64,000 nt of DNA, from assembly GCF_026319365.1 (NCBI RefSeq), contig NZ_JAPDMS010000001.1:758603-822602 (forward strand), read 5' to 3'. Below the pieces are notes generated by a model. The model made no database searches. It worked only from the letters and a program-made list of their open reading frames with translations, and was not told the DNA's origin. A program made the position numbers and the translations under genes. Shown in pieces: positions 8,147-16,612 of this stretch. This DNA is from Methylophaga sp. OBS1. GTDB lineage: Bacteria; Pseudomonadota; Gammaproteobacteria; Nitrosococcales; Methylophagaceae. Numbering within the stretch: position 1 is the first letter of the stretch; each line of letters starts with the position of its first letter.

Positions 8147-9414
8147 GACAACGTGATGACATGACTTTTCCCTTTGAGGAATATGAACGCCGGCTCAGTG
8201 AGTTACGGGTGCGGATTGCCCAGCGTCTGCTGGATGCGGTGGTGATCACTGATCCGGAAAACATCATGTACCTCACAGACTATCAGACCACCGGTTATTC
8301 CTTTTTCCAGGCGCTGGTGGTGCCGCTGGAGCAGGAACCCTTCATGATCACCCGACAGATGGAGGAATCCAACATCATCGCCCGAACCTGGGTCGAACGA
8401 ACGCGGCCCTATCCCGATACCGGTGATGCGATCCAGATGCTGGTCGATGCATTGCGTGAGTTTGGCCTCGCCAACAAGCGCATAGGCTATGAACGCAATA
8501 GTTACTTCTTCCCGGCCTACCAGCAGGACTTCATTCACACCACCTTGACTGACGGCAAACTACTGGACTGTTTCGGTATTGTCGAGCAGGGCCGGATCCG
8601 CAAATCTGACGTTGAAATCGATCTGATGCGCAAAGCCGCCGCGGCTACTGAGGCAGGAATGCAGGCGGGGCTGGAAGCGTCAGCCGCAGGGGTGACTGAA
8701 AATGAGATCGGGGCCGCCATAAGCAGTGCCATGTTCAAAGCCGGGGGAGAGCCGCCCGCTGTGATGCCCTACGTCACCTCTGGTCCGAGAACCATGATCG
8801 GTCATGCGACCTGGGAAGGACGGACTGTACAGCCGGGCGAGCATGTATTTCTTGAGGTCGGTGGCTGCTACCGGCGATACCACACAGCACTGATGCGTAC
8901 CGTGGTGCTGGGTGAGCTGAGTGACTCCATGTACAAAGCTCAGGAGCGCATGAAAATGGCACTGAATGCCGTGCATGAAGTGGTTCAACCGGGAATGACC
9001 GTATCTGATGTGGATAACCTGGTTCGCAATATCATCACCAATAACGATGTCGGTGCCAGGCTGGTAACCCGCTCCGGTTATTCGATCGGGATCGCTTTCC
9101 CGCCCAGTTGGGATGAGGGGTATATCTGCAGCCTCAAGCAGGGCGAATCAGCGATTCTGGAAGAAGGCATGACATTTCATGTCATTCCCTGGATGTGGGG
9201 CGTGGATGGTGATAAGACCTGCGGGATCTCTGACACCATCCATATTACTGCCGATGGCTGCGAGTCATTCTTCTCGCTGGATCGCAACTTTACCGTCAAA
9301 CCGGATCAGGGGCAGAAAAAGCCAGTGGAATTAGAGCCGGTCAAAAAAGCCGAAAAGAAAACCGATCCACAGAATGACGATGTGACCCCTAAAACCGCCA
9401 AAAATGCAAAGTGA
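8143..9414 (+). CDS. doeA: Ectoine hydrolase, M24/creatinase fold
   Basis: Predicted to open the ectoine ring to N-acetyl-diaminobutyrate. It has the creatinase-type N-terminal domain (about 1-160: 'VVITDPENIMYLTDYQTTGYSFFQ') and the pita-bread C-terminal domain. The segment 'FLEVGGCYRRYHTALMRTV' replaces the paired Asp ligands of metallo-M24 peptidases and resembles creatinase 'YYTALERT', so it is expected to be metal-independent; 'PYVTSGPRTMIGHATWEG' holds the candidate catalytic His. The start overlaps doeD (ATGA) with GGAGG seven bases upstream. After the domain ends near residue 385 there is a charged, lysine-rich tail of about 35 residues (GQKKPVELEPVKKAEKK and on) not expected for the family. 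Assignment is strong because of the complete operon. Confidence 0.9.
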   Translation: MRQRDDMTFPFEEYERRLSELRVRIAQRLLDAVVITDPENIMYLTDYQTTGYSFFQALVVPLEQEPFMITRQMEESNIIARTWVERTRPYPDTGDAIQMLVDALREFGLANKRIGYERNSYFFPAYQQDFIHTTLTDGKLLDCFGIVEQGRIRKSDVEIDLMRKAAAATEAGMQAGLEASAAGVTENEIGAAISSAMFKAGGEPPAVMPYVTSGPRTMIGHATWEGRTVQPGEHVFLEVGGCYRRYHTALMRTVVLGELSDSMYKAQERMKMALNAVHEVVQPGMTVSDVDNLVRNIITNNDVGARLVTRSGYSIGIAFPPSWDEGYICSLKQGESAILEEGMTFHVIPWMWGVDGDKTCGISDTIHITADGCESFFSLDRNFTVKPDQGQKKPVELEPVKKAEKKTDPQNDDVTPKTAKNAK

Positions 9415-9421
9415 GGTGCTG

Positions 9422-10783
9422 ATGTTACATGCAACCAATCCGTACACAGGCCAGGTCCTGAACAATTACGAGGCGCTGGATGAGGCCGGCATTGAGCGCC
9501 AGATCGCTGCTGCACATCAGGCATTCAAGGCCTGGTCCAGGAAAAGCTTAGCCGAGCGCGCTGAGGTATTAAAAACCGTTGCAGCCAGGTTACGTGACAA
9601 CAAAGTCCTGCTCGCTAAGTTAATGGCAGAGGAAATGGGTAAGCCGGTCAAGGAAGGGGGGCCGGAAGTCGAGAAAGCCGCCTGGTGTGCTGAGCATTAT
9701 GCAGAACATGCAGAAATGTATCTAACCCGGGAAGAACTGCCTTCAGATGCCTCTCTGAGTTATGTCTGCTACCAGCCGCTGGGCACTCTACTGGGGATTC
9801 TGCCCTGGAATGCACCGTTATGGCTGGCTTTTCGTTATCTGGCGCCGGCACTGATGGCCGGTAACACCTGTGTGATGAAGCATGACCCCAATGTGCCCGG
9901 CTGTGCTGAGGCGATCGAGACTGTCTTTCGTGAAGCGGGTGTGCCAGACAATATTATGGTGAATCTGCCGGTTGAAACCCCCCTGGTTGAAAAGGCTATT
10001 CGTGATCCACGCATTGCCGCAGTGTCTTTCACTGGTTCACCCGTTGCCGGCGGTAAGGTGGCATCGACCGCAGCCTCAGAAATCAAACCCTCGGTACTGG
10101 AACTGGGGGGGAGTGACCCGTTTATCGTATTGCAGGATGCCGATTTGGAATCGGCGGCAGATGTAGCCACGCTGTCCCGTATTATCAATGCCGGTCAGTC
10201 ATGCATTGCGGCCAAGCGTGTGATCGTGGAAGCGCCGGTTTACGATGATTTTATTGGTCGGGTTTTCGAGCGACTGCAGAAGCTCAGACTGGGGGATCCA
10301 CTCTCAGAAGAAACGGACATCGGTCCGATAGCGCGCTTCGATTTACGTGAAGACTTGCACCGTCAGGTCACTGAGACGATCGCTGATGGTGCCCGTTGCC
10401 TGATGGGAGGCGAAATGCCCGATGGCGAAGGATTTCTGTATCCGGTCACGATGCTGGTGGATGTCACAGCTGAAATGACGGCATTTCGTGAAGAAACCTT
10501 CGGGCCCGTGATGTGCATCATCCGCGCCGAAGATGCCAAGCATGCGGTTGAACTTGCCAATGACAGTGAGTTCGGACTGGGTGCCGGTGTCTGGACCGGT
10601 AATGCCGCATTAGCAGAAGATATCGCGATGAAACTGGAGGCCGGTCAGGTTGCTATTAACGGTATCGTTAAAACGGATCCGCGGCTGCCGAGCGGGGGGA
10701 TTAAAAAATCCGGTTATGGTCGTGAACTGGGACCTCATGGCATTAAAGAGTTTGTAAACGCCAAACAGGTTTGGATCAAGTGA
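9422..10783 (+). CDS. doeC: Aspartate-semialdehyde dehydrogenase, ALDH superfamily (ectoine degradation)
   Basis: NAD(P)-dependent aldehyde dehydrogenase predicted to oxidise aspartate semialdehyde to aspartate, the last step of ectoine breakdown. The ATG at 9422 has GAGGT four bases upstream; a frame-compatible ATG at 9404 lies inside doeA and is less likely. About 453 residues, similar to succinate-semialdehyde dehydrogenases: 'ILPWNAPLWLAFRYLAPALMAGN', 'SFTGSPVAGGKVAS', catalytic Glu in 'LELGGSDPFIV' and nucleophilic Cys in 'NAGQSCIAAKR', then 'EETFGPV'. A strong hairpin follows the gene, closing the operon. In isolation it would be called a succinate-semialdehyde dehydrogenase; the neighbours favour DoeC. 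Confidence 0.86.
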   Translation: MLHATNPYTGQVLNNYEALDEAGIERQIAAAHQAFKAWSRKSLAERAEVLKTVAARLRDNKVLLAKLMAEEMGKPVKEGGPEVEKAAWCAEHYAEHAEMYLTREELPSDASLSYVCYQPLGTLLGILPWNAPLWLAFRYLAPALMAGNTCVMKHDPNVPGCAEAIETVFREAGVPDNIMVNLPVETPLVEKAIRDPRIAAVSFTGSPVAGGKVASTAASEIKPSVLELGGSDPFIVLQDADLESAADVATLSRIINAGQSCIAAKRVIVEAPVYDDFIGRVFERLQKLRLGDPLSEETDIGPIARFDLREDLHRQVTETIADGARCLMGGEMPDGEGFLYPVTMLVDVTAEMTAFREETFGPVMCIIRAEDAKHAVELANDSEFGLGAGVWTGNAALAEDIAMKLEAGQVAINGIVKTDPRLPSGGIKKSGYGRELGPHGIKEFVNAKQVWIK

Positions 10784-10802
10784 TATAAGTGTATAAGTGA
10801 AA

Positions 10803-10825
10803 GAGCCGGCGATAGGCGCCGGCTC
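10803..10825 (+). terminator. Hairpin ending the doe operon
   Basis: GAGCCGGCG-atag-GCGCCGGCTC style inverted repeat about 20 bases after the doeC stop, GC-rich and followed by a weak T-containing tract (CATATCGTT). It lies between doeC and the convergent metallo-hydrolase gene and may serve as a terminator for the operon. Confidence 0.65.
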
Positions 10826-10846
10826 ATATCGTTCAAGCTTGCTTTG

Positions 10847-11710
10847 CTATTGTCGGGGGCGAAGATGTAAGTAGGACTGGTCAATCAGATTCCGATGCAC
10901 ACCTTCAATATTAAGTGGTAACCACGCCTCATACATGTTGAGTGACTGAAATTGGTCAAGTCGGATTTCCTGCTGCAATTGTTGCAGACTTTTGCCCGCC
11001 TGCATGCCATCAAGTACGGCAGCATAGAGTTGTTCCAGATAACTCAGATAAAACCGGACATCGTCTTTATCTCCACGCTCAGCATGGCCGCCCACCAGTA
11101 TGTCGAAGTCCATCGCCAGCACGTCACGGGTTGAATTGATCATACCGCGGATATCATACCCCGGCAGACTTTTGTAAGGCATACGGCCCAGGACGATCCA
11201 GTCCACGACATGCAACACACCCTCGCTGGGAAAGTGGATCGAAATCGAGCCTTTGCCGTTATTGGGGCCGTGGTAGCGGAGGTGAATCGGTGTATCACCG
11301 AGGTAGAGGCGCATCTCATCATTGAAGACCAGATTGGGGATTGCTGTTTCGGCTTGCGTAGCCAATAGATCATCCCGGGCCCATTCATGGGCGATAAAGG
11401 TGACGCCGGGACCGGCAAAGACTTCTCCCCCGTAAACATGATCCGGGTGGTTGTGACTATATATGACATAACGTACGGGTTGTTCGAAACGTGTCTCGAG
11501 CGCTTTTTTGAGCCAGCGAGCCGCATCCGTGGAAATGGGATCAGTGAGCGCGATACCGTCATCAGTGACAATAAACACGGCATGATGGGTGCCGTTACTG
11601 AACTGGTAGATATTGTCTTTAACCGGGGTAATACTGAAGTTTTCGGCATGGGCCGTGCCTGCCAGCAGGGTCATGAGGAAAAAGAACAGGGTTCGCGTCG
11701 ACATCAGCAT
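10847..11710 (-). CDS. Periplasmic metallo-beta-lactamase-fold hydrolase
   Basis: Secreted MBL-fold protein of about 287 residues. The start MLMSTRTLFFF gives a clean signal peptide ending TAHA; upstream in-frame codons would hide it. The zinc motif is 'YSHNHPDHVYGG' (HxHxDH), with later ligands plausibly in 'LHVVDWIV' and 'LVGGHAERG'. Such periplasmic MBL proteins occur near PQQ-dependent oxidation systems ('quinoprotein relay' metallohydrolases) and also act as lactonases or thiol-ester hydrolases; nothing in the immediate neighbourhood settles the substrate. It is convergent with the doe operon and read leftwards alone. Confidence 0.78.
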   Translation of the reverse strand: MLMSTRTLFFFLMTLLAGTAHAENFSITPVKDNIYQFSNGTHHAVFIVTDDGIALTDPISTDAARWLKKALETRFEQPVRYVIYSHNHPDHVYGGEVFAGPGVTFIAHEWARDDLLATQAETAIPNLVFNDEMRLYLGDTPIHLRYHGPNNGKGSISIHFPSEGVLHVVDWIVLGRMPYKSLPGYDIRGMINSTRDVLAMDFDILVGGHAERGDKDDVRFYLSYLEQLYAAVLDGMQAGKSLQQLQQEIRLDQFQSLNMYEAWLPLNIEGVHRNLIDQSYLHLRPRQ

Positions 11711-11775
11711 TGTTTTCTGTTTTGCTTGCCACAGGGTAGTCACAACTGACTGAGTTCGCCAGTTGATACTGTCAG

Positions 11776-11970
11776 TCACTCATTCTCTGAATGGACGGTG
11801 ACATCGAAGTCATTGTTATCATTCACAAGCACATGAAACTCGATCGGTCGACAGCATATTTCGCAGTCTTCAATATACTGCTGTTCAGATACGCTGCAGT
11901 CGATCAGCACTGTGAAATGCTCGCCACAGTATGGGCACATGATGGTGTCTACTTCCAATGGATGAAGCAT
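11776..11970 (-). CDS. CPXCG-motif cysteine-rich small protein
   Basis: A 64-residue protein with two paired-cysteine knuckles, 'MCPYCGEHF' and 'CEICCRPIEF', the pattern of the CPXCG family (probable zinc ribbon). GGAGG lies seven bases before the ATG. The C-terminal half is acidic (NDNNDFDVTVHSENE). Function in the family is not known; a zinc-binding regulatory or chaperone role is a guess. Confidence 0.82.
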   Translation of the reverse strand: MLHPLEVDTIMCPYCGEHFTVLIDCSVSEQQYIEDCEICCRPIEFHVLVNDNNDFDVTVHSENE

Positions 11971-12029
11971 GGTCTGGCCTCCATATCAATGGGATGTATA
12001 GCCTCAGTCCATTGTGTCATGTAACAAGC

Positions 12030-12518
12030 TCAGCGTGAAAGGCGGAAAAGATGACGTTTATCGCCGAGTCCGATACCGGTCTCGATAATCTCGAAGCCGA
12101 GTGAGTGATAAAAGCTGAGCAGGGCAGGATAGTGATCCACCGCATCGAGTTGCAGGGTCGCGTTGCCAGTTTGCTCAATGCAGTAATGCATCAACTGTTT
12201 GCCGAATCCCTGGCCCTGCGCATCAGGATTAACAGCAAGCTGGGTAATATAAAAGTCGGCATCTGGTGCCTGCGGCCAACAGTCATCGTAATAATCCGAT
12301 TTATGGGTGCCCAGTGCAATACAGCCCTGAACCCCGTCCCCAGTCTCCAACACGTAAACCTGTTTAGCCTCTAGATTAGCCAATACGGCGGATTCATCAT
12401 AAACGCCCAGCCAATGGTGCATGCCCTTGTTACTCATCCACTGAGCACAGGCCTGTAACAGTGAGGTGATCTCAGGGACGTCCTGTGAAGTGGCAGGACG
12501 AATTCGAGCTGAATTCAT
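12030..12518 (-). CDS. GNAT-family N-acetyltransferase
   Basis: Acetyl-CoA-dependent acyltransferase of about 162 residues. The start MNSARIRPATSQDV was chosen because its ATG overlaps the stop of the upstream chromate transporter (ATGA), so translation is probably coupled; the longer frame has no independent support. Core GNAT features are present: 'IRPATSQDVPEITSLL' beta1-alpha1, 'FYITQLAVNPDAQGQGFGKQLM' (motif A, with Q-x-x-G-x-G/A) and 'FYHSLGFEI'. The substrate cannot be deduced. Coupling to chrA is shared transcription, not evidence for chromate chemistry. Confidence 0.83.
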   Translation of the reverse strand: MNSARIRPATSQDVPEITSLLQACAQWMSNKGMHHWLGVYDESAVLANLEAKQVYVLETGDGVQGCIALGTHKSDYYDDCWPQAPDADFYITQLAVNPDAQGQGFGKQLMHYCIEQTGNATLQLDAVDHYPALLSFYHSLGFEIIETGIGLGDKRHLFRLSR

Positions 12519-13711
12519 AATAGCGCAGCGCCAATACTGGCCAGCACACACCAGGCAACAACCAGAAGTGCTGACAATCTGAAAAACTGCAGCATAATAA
12601 AACCAATCAGACCGATAATAAAATCAGTTATGTGCTGAACAGCGCTGACCCAGATAGGGTCGTACAAGGCCGCCGCCAGCAATCCGACCACACTCGCATT
12701 AACACCAGCCAGTGCGCTTGCCGCCAATGGATACTTCAGCACCGACTGCCAGAGTGGCAGCATGGCGCCAATCAGCAGAAAACCGGGCAAGAAGATGGCA
12801 CATAAGGCTAATATTGCGCCGGTCATGCCGCCCATGTCTCCCGGCAACAGCGCACCCAGATAGGCTGCGACAGAAAATACCGGTCCGGGTACAGCCTGAG
12901 CAGCACCGTAACCGGCAAGATATTCATCCGCGGCAACCCAGCCGGGTTCAACGACGGTTTGTTCCAGTAGTGGCAGCACTACATGGCCGCCACCGAAAAC
13001 CAGCGCGCCGGCGCGGTAAAAGGCATCCATGACGGCAACCAGACTATGGCTATCAGCCAACACGGGCAGAAAAAACAACAGACCAAAAAACACGATTAAT
13101 AAAAGCCAGGCTACCCGTTTACCATAATCGACCTCAAACCGGCTGGCAGGTAATTGCTGGTCTCTGCAGAGTATCAAGCCGGCCAGAGCACCACCAATAA
13201 CGACTGCTATCTGGATCAGGGGATGATTGATAACGAGCAGACACAGGATAGTGGCCAGCGCGATAAAACGTCGGCGCCAGTCCGGTGTCAGTTGTTTTGA
13301 CATCAGCCAGACAGCCTGCGCCACAACGGCAAGCGCTACCAGTTTGAGCCCATGTATAGCAGCGCTGCCAACCGTGTCAGATAAATAAGGTAACCACTGG
13401 GCAAACAGAAACAGAAGAAAGGCGGAGGGCAGCGTAAACGCAAAAAATGCAGCCAGTCCTCCCAGCCACCCGGCACGCATCAGGCCCACACTAAAACCCA
13501 TCTGACTGCTGGCGGGGCCGGGCAGAAACTGACACAGCATCAACAATTGGGCGAATTGTTCTTCCGTGAGCCAGCGGCGTTTTTGCACAAACGCCTCACG
13601 ATAATAGGCAATATGAGCAATGGGGCCACCGAATGAGGTCAGCCCCAGTTTGATGAAGGCGATAAAAACTTCAGCTGCTGTACCTTGCTTGCTCATGCTG
13701 TGTCCATTCAT
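12515..13711 (-). CDS. chrA: Two-domain chromate transporter family protein
   Basis: Inner-membrane CHR-superfamily carrier, long bidomain form of about 398 residues. Each half starts with the family signature: 'LGLTSFGGPIAHIAYYREAFV' with 'QFLPGPASSQM' in the first, 'AGALVFGGGHVVLPLLEQ' with 'GAAQAVPGPVFS' in the second. Around ten hydrophobic segments can be traced. Known members expel chromate in exchange or symport; many homologues are annotated only by family. The start MNGHSMSK or the internal MSK is uncertain because no ribosome site is clear. Operon partner is the coupled acetyltransferase gene. Confidence 0.87.
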   Translation of the reverse strand: MNGHSMSKQGTAAEVFIAFIKLGLTSFGGPIAHIAYYREAFVQKRRWLTEEQFAQLLMLCQFLPGPASSQMGFSVGLMRAGWLGGLAAFFAFTLPSAFLLFLFAQWLPYLSDTVGSAAIHGLKLVALAVVAQAVWLMSKQLTPDWRRRFIALATILCLLVINHPLIQIAVVIGGALAGLILCRDQQLPASRFEVDYGKRVAWLLLIVFFGLLFFLPVLADSHSLVAVMDAFYRAGALVFGGGHVVLPLLEQTVVEPGWVAADEYLAGYGAAQAVPGPVFSVAAYLGALLPGDMGGMTGAILALCAIFLPGFLLIGAMLPLWQSVLKYPLAASALAGVNASVVGLLAAALYDPIWVSAVQHITDFIIGLIGFIMLQFFRLSALLVVAWCVLASIGAALL

Positions 13712-13771
13712 TTGTCATGAGCGTGAATTATGCTTGCCTGAGTCAGGATTGCAAGTCACCGTAACAGAAGC

Positions 13772-13990
13772 CTAGCCGGTTTGAGCAGAGCCGGCAAACT
13801 GAGCCGGTGTTTTGCTTGCTTTTTGCTGCAAGCGATTCCATATTTTTTCATGGAAGTGGAAAGCTACCGTGTTGATAGCGGGTTCCACCATTGCCATGAC
13901 ACTGCCAAACAGTATGCTGCCGGTTAACAGGTAACCTACGGTAAAAGCGACACTGAAGTGCACAATTGCGAAACTGATTGTTTTAGCCAT
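13772..13990 (-). CDS. DUF2061 small inner-membrane protein
   Basis: Product of about 72 residues starting MAKTISFAIVHFSVAFTVGYLLTGS, preceded by GGGAGG at seven bases. Two hydrophobic helices and the conserved 'AFTVGYLLTGS', 'VEPAINTVAFHFHEKIW' pattern place it in the DUF2061 family of small membrane proteins of unknown role. A well-formed Fur-like box sits 17 bases upstream of the start, suggesting iron-repressed expression, which is not something I associate with this family. Confidence 0.82.
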   Translation of the reverse strand: MAKTISFAIVHFSVAFTVGYLLTGSILFGSVMAMVEPAINTVAFHFHEKIWNRLQQKASKTPAQFAGSAQTG

Positions 13991-14006
13991 AATCATTCCT
14001 CCCTTT

Positions 14007-14025
14007 GAGAATGATTATCATTAAT
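14007..14025. promoter_or_regulatory. Fur-like box upstream of the DUF2061 gene
   Basis: GAGAATGATTATCATTAAT matches the 19-bp GATAATGATWATCATTATC consensus at about 16 positions and includes the palindromic core AATGATTATCATT. It lies between the DUF2061 gene (leftward) and dps (rightward, more than 200 bases away), close enough to the former for direct repression. Confidence 0.72.
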
Positions 14026-14182
14026 TATCTTGAACAGGTAAAACAAATTAGTTCAATCAATGTGATTGAAAAAAACGTAATAGATAAAAGAACGATATTT
14101 CATCGACACAGTCGATTAATGTGACCAGAATTACTTGTTTCACTTTAATGTAAGTAACTCATACAATGTGAAGCGTAATCAG

Positions 14183-14201
14183 ACGAAACTCGTTTTCGTC
14201 G
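14183..14201 (+). other. Hairpin in the dps upstream region
   Basis: The 250-base space between the Fur box and dps is AT-rich. It contains GACGAAA...TTTCGTC, a small stem-loop 40 to 60 bases before the dps start, probably in the mRNA leader. I see no clear OxyR or IHF site by eye. Confidence 0.35.
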
Positions 14202-14244
14202 CCTGACTAAGGTCAATTTTCACTCTGAACAAGGAGGCATAATA

Positions 14245-14712
14245 ATGAGTACCATTGATATTGGTATCAACAAGCAGGATAGACAAGATATTGCTGACGG
14301 CCTCAAGCGCCTGTTGGCAGACAGTTACACACTGTACTTGCAGACTCACAACTTCCACTGGAATGTGACCGGTCCGCAATTTCGCGAACTCCACCTGATG
14401 TTTGAAGAGCATTACACTGAATTGGCTCAGGCTGTTGATGACATCGCTGAGCGCATTCGTACACTGGGTATTGCAGCGCCCGGCACCTACAAGTCATTTG
14501 CCGAACTGAGCAGCATCGAAGAAGTTGAAGGCGTCCCTGGCGCCGCCGATATGGTTGTGACGCTCACCCACGGTCATGAGCAAGTGGTGAAAACCTGCCG
14601 TGAAGTGCTTAAAAAAGCGCAGGATGCTGATGACGAATCCACTGCCGCACTGGTGGGTGATCGCATGCGAGTTCATGAAAAAACCGCATGGATGCTGCGT
14701 GCCATGCAGTAA
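14245..14712 (+). CDS. dps: Dps-family DNA-binding/iron-storing ferritin-like protein
   Basis: Dodecameric miniferritin that oxidises and stores iron with peroxide and may protect DNA. A strong AAGGAGG precedes the ATG. The 155-residue, four-helix protein has the ferroxidase signature '[30 protein letters not shown]', with the H and the D/E ligands spread over neighbouring subunits in the family, and '[13 protein letters not shown]'. The N-terminus ([13 protein letters not shown]) is short and not strongly basic, so DNA binding is uncertain. It stands alone and ends at a bidirectional hairpin shared with the next gene. Confidence 0.93.
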   Translation: MSTIDIGINKQDRQDIADGLKRLLADSYTLYLQTHNFHWNVTGPQFRELHLMFEEHYTELAQAVDDIAERIRTLGIAAPGTYKSFAELSSIEEVEGVPGAADMVVTLTHGHEQVVKTCREVLKKAQDADDESTAALVGDRMRVHEKTAWMLRAMQ

Positions 14713-14734
14713 TCTGCTTCAGCCAGGTTAGATA

Positions 14735-14758
14735 AAAGGGAGCTCAGGCTCCCTTTTT
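14735..14758. terminator. Bidirectional terminator between dps and the ion channel gene
   Basis: AAAAGGGAGC-tcag-GCTCCCTTTTTT: a perfect stem with T-runs on both strands. On the minus strand it overlaps the last codons and the stop of the channel gene, so both convergent genes share it. Confidence 0.88.
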
Positions 14759-15583
14759 TATTGCCTGAAGCTCCGATTGTTGCACCAGTAACGCTTTGAG
14801 TTCTGCAATCTGGCGTGACAGATCAGCCACTGTGGGTTCATCAGCATGATCCCGCTGCCACTGTTCGGCGCTTTCTTTTTCCATCACATTGACCACAATA
14901 CCAATCAGCATATTTAAAAAGGCAAAAGCATTCAAAAAGATAAAACTGACGTAAAAAGCCCAACTCAGGGGATGAACGGCCATGGTTTCGTACATGACAT
15001 CGGTCCAGTCTTCGAAAGTCATTACCCGGAATAATGTCAGCATTGATACTGTGATATCTCCCCATAATGTCGGATTGATCTTGGCAAAGAACGTGGTGCC
15101 TACAGCGGCATAAATATAAACAATGATAAACATCAGCAATGCCACGTAACCCAGCTGAGGCAGGGCTTTCAGTAATGAATTGAGCAGCGTGCGCAGTTCC
15201 GGGATAACCGAGACCATCCGTAACACTCGGAAGATGCGAATCAAACGACCGACAAGGGCCAGCTCGCTGTCCTCGATCGGGATCAGACTGACGATAACAA
15301 TCAGGCTGTCAAAAATATTCCAGCCGCTTTTGAAAAATTGCCATTTTCGTTCTTCAGCAAAAAAGCGAATGCTGATTTCAACAAGAAAAAACAGGGTAAT
15401 ACTGTAATCCAACCAGACCACGATATTGAGAAAAGTGGGTGGAATATCATAAGTTTTTGCGCCCGCCAGCAGGGCGGAAAACAGAATCACCCCAACCACG
15501 ATAATCTCAAATAGCGGGTTGCTTCTGATGGCGTTAAAAACGCGGGTCAGGCTGAACGATGATTTGCTGTGAAGACCTTGCAT
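14744..15583 (-). CDS. Voltage-gated cation channel of the bacterial NaV/ancestor-like family
   Basis: Homotetrameric six-helix inner-membrane channel of 279 residues. S4 carries regularly spaced arginines (R113, R116, R119, R122 in 'GRLIRIFRVLRM'), and the pore loop reads 'LFRVMTFEDWTD' (filter 189-195), followed by S6 'NAFAFLNMLIGIVVNVM' and a C-terminal coiled-coil-like helix (AELKALLVQQSEL). NaChBac-type sodium channels have LESW; here Glu191, Asp192 and Asp195 give three acidic residues per subunit, the arrangement that makes engineered NavAb calcium-selective, and resembles the ancestor-like prokaryotic group. Sodium versus calcium selectivity is therefore open. Monocistronic; no neighbour suggests a partner. 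Confidence 0.87.
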   Translation of the reverse strand: MQGLHSKSSFSLTRVFNAIRSNPLFEIIVVGVILFSALLAGAKTYDIPPTFLNIVVWLDYSITLFFLVEISIRFFAEERKWQFFKSGWNIFDSLIVIVSLIPIEDSELALVGRLIRIFRVLRMVSVIPELRTLLNSLLKALPQLGYVALLMFIIVYIYAAVGTTFFAKINPTLWGDITVSMLTLFRVMTFEDWTDVMYETMAVHPLSWAFYVSFIFLNAFAFLNMLIGIVVNVMEKESAEQWQRDHADEPTVADLSRQIAELKALLVQQSELQAIKKGA

Positions 15584-15705
15584 TGTGGCTCCGGTTCGGT
15601 AGTTACTTCCCGCGGAATAATAGCGGTCGCCCGGATTAATGCAAGCGTCATGTGTTCCATGAATCGTATTGTGCTAAGGTCAGGAAAAAACAGGAGATAC
15701 CATTA

Positions 15706-16299
15706 ATGACTACGACATTGAGAGATATCGTCGGCCTGGGGCATGAGCCCTCAGCCCTGCGTGATTCGGCCCTGATTATGATTGATTGCCAAAATACTTA
15801 CCGTCAGGGCGTCATGCAGTTGGAAGGGGTAGAGCCCGCCCTCAAAGAAGCGCAAAAACTGTTGCAACTGGCCCGGGACAACGGGGTGCCGGTGTTCCAC
15901 ATTCAGCATGATGGCGGAGCCGGTTCACCCTATGACCTCAACACCGCGCTGGGTGAAATTGCTGAAGAAGTCGCGCCCATTGATGGTGAGCACGTCATCA
16001 CCAAAAATTTCCCTAATGCTTTTGTTCAGACACCGCTGGATGAATATCTTCGCGGACAGGGGATAAATAATATTATTCTGGCGGGTTTTATGACGCATAT
16101 GTGTGTCAATTCTACCGCTCATGGTGGGTTCAACCTGGGCTATAACCCCACTGTCGTGGCCAGTGCCACTGCCACACGCAGTCTTGATGCACCAAATGGC
16201 TCAACATTACCCGCCAAACAGGTTCATGAAGCGGCGCTGGCCTCTACCCGTGATCTTTATGCAGCAGTGATTAATTCTGTCGACGATTTAAAGCTATAA
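15706..16299 (+). CDS. Isochorismatase-family cysteine hydrolase
   Basis: Cytoplasmic hydrolase of about 197 residues, start MTTTLRDIVGLG after CAGGAGA. The catalytic triad of the family is visible: Asp in 'LIMIDCQNTY', Lys in 'HVITKNFPNAF' and Cys in 'GFMTHMCVNSTA'. Members cleave amide or enol-ether bonds (nicotinamide, isochorismate, carbamoyl compounds) and the substrate here cannot be told. No siderophore or NAD-salvage genes lie nearby. It stands alone. Confidence 0.87.
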   Translation: MTTTLRDIVGLGHEPSALRDSALIMIDCQNTYRQGVMQLEGVEPALKEAQKLLQLARDNGVPVFHIQHDGGAGSPYDLNTALGEIAEEVAPIDGEHVITKNFPNAFVQTPLDEYLRGQGINNIILAGFMTHMCVNSTAHGGFNLGYNPTVVASATATRSLDAPNGSTLPAKQVHEAALASTRDLYAAVINSVDDLKL

Positions 16300-16612
16300 G
16301 TCGTTTGGCGGGTTGCGAGCGCTATTCACCTGATGACTGTAGTGCGATTGATAAGCGTTGAACGGCTTTTCACCGGAGTACGGCGGGATATGTGACTCAG
16401 CGATGCTGGTATCTGGCACAGAGAGCATGGGGCACTGATCGAAGCAGGGTCAGACAAGTGTCGGTGATGATTGTAAATTTTTCTCTAACGTTCATTGACT
16501 GCCAGTGATAGGTTTTCTGGCATTGTTTCTACCCGGTGCTGAAAGAATCGGGTAGAAGTCAATGTTCGGCACAACTGCTGTCATAGACCAGTCTGACAAA
16601 ATATATACCGGC
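16300..16612. other. Intergenic region with an inverted repeat
   Basis: About 310 bases without a credible gene. The only structure I see is TTCTACCCG (16527-16535) paired with CGGGTAGAA (16549-16557), nine perfect base pairs with a 13-base loop, downstream of the lipocalin gene on its strand; it lacks a T-run, so terminator function is uncertain. Confidence 0.4.
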
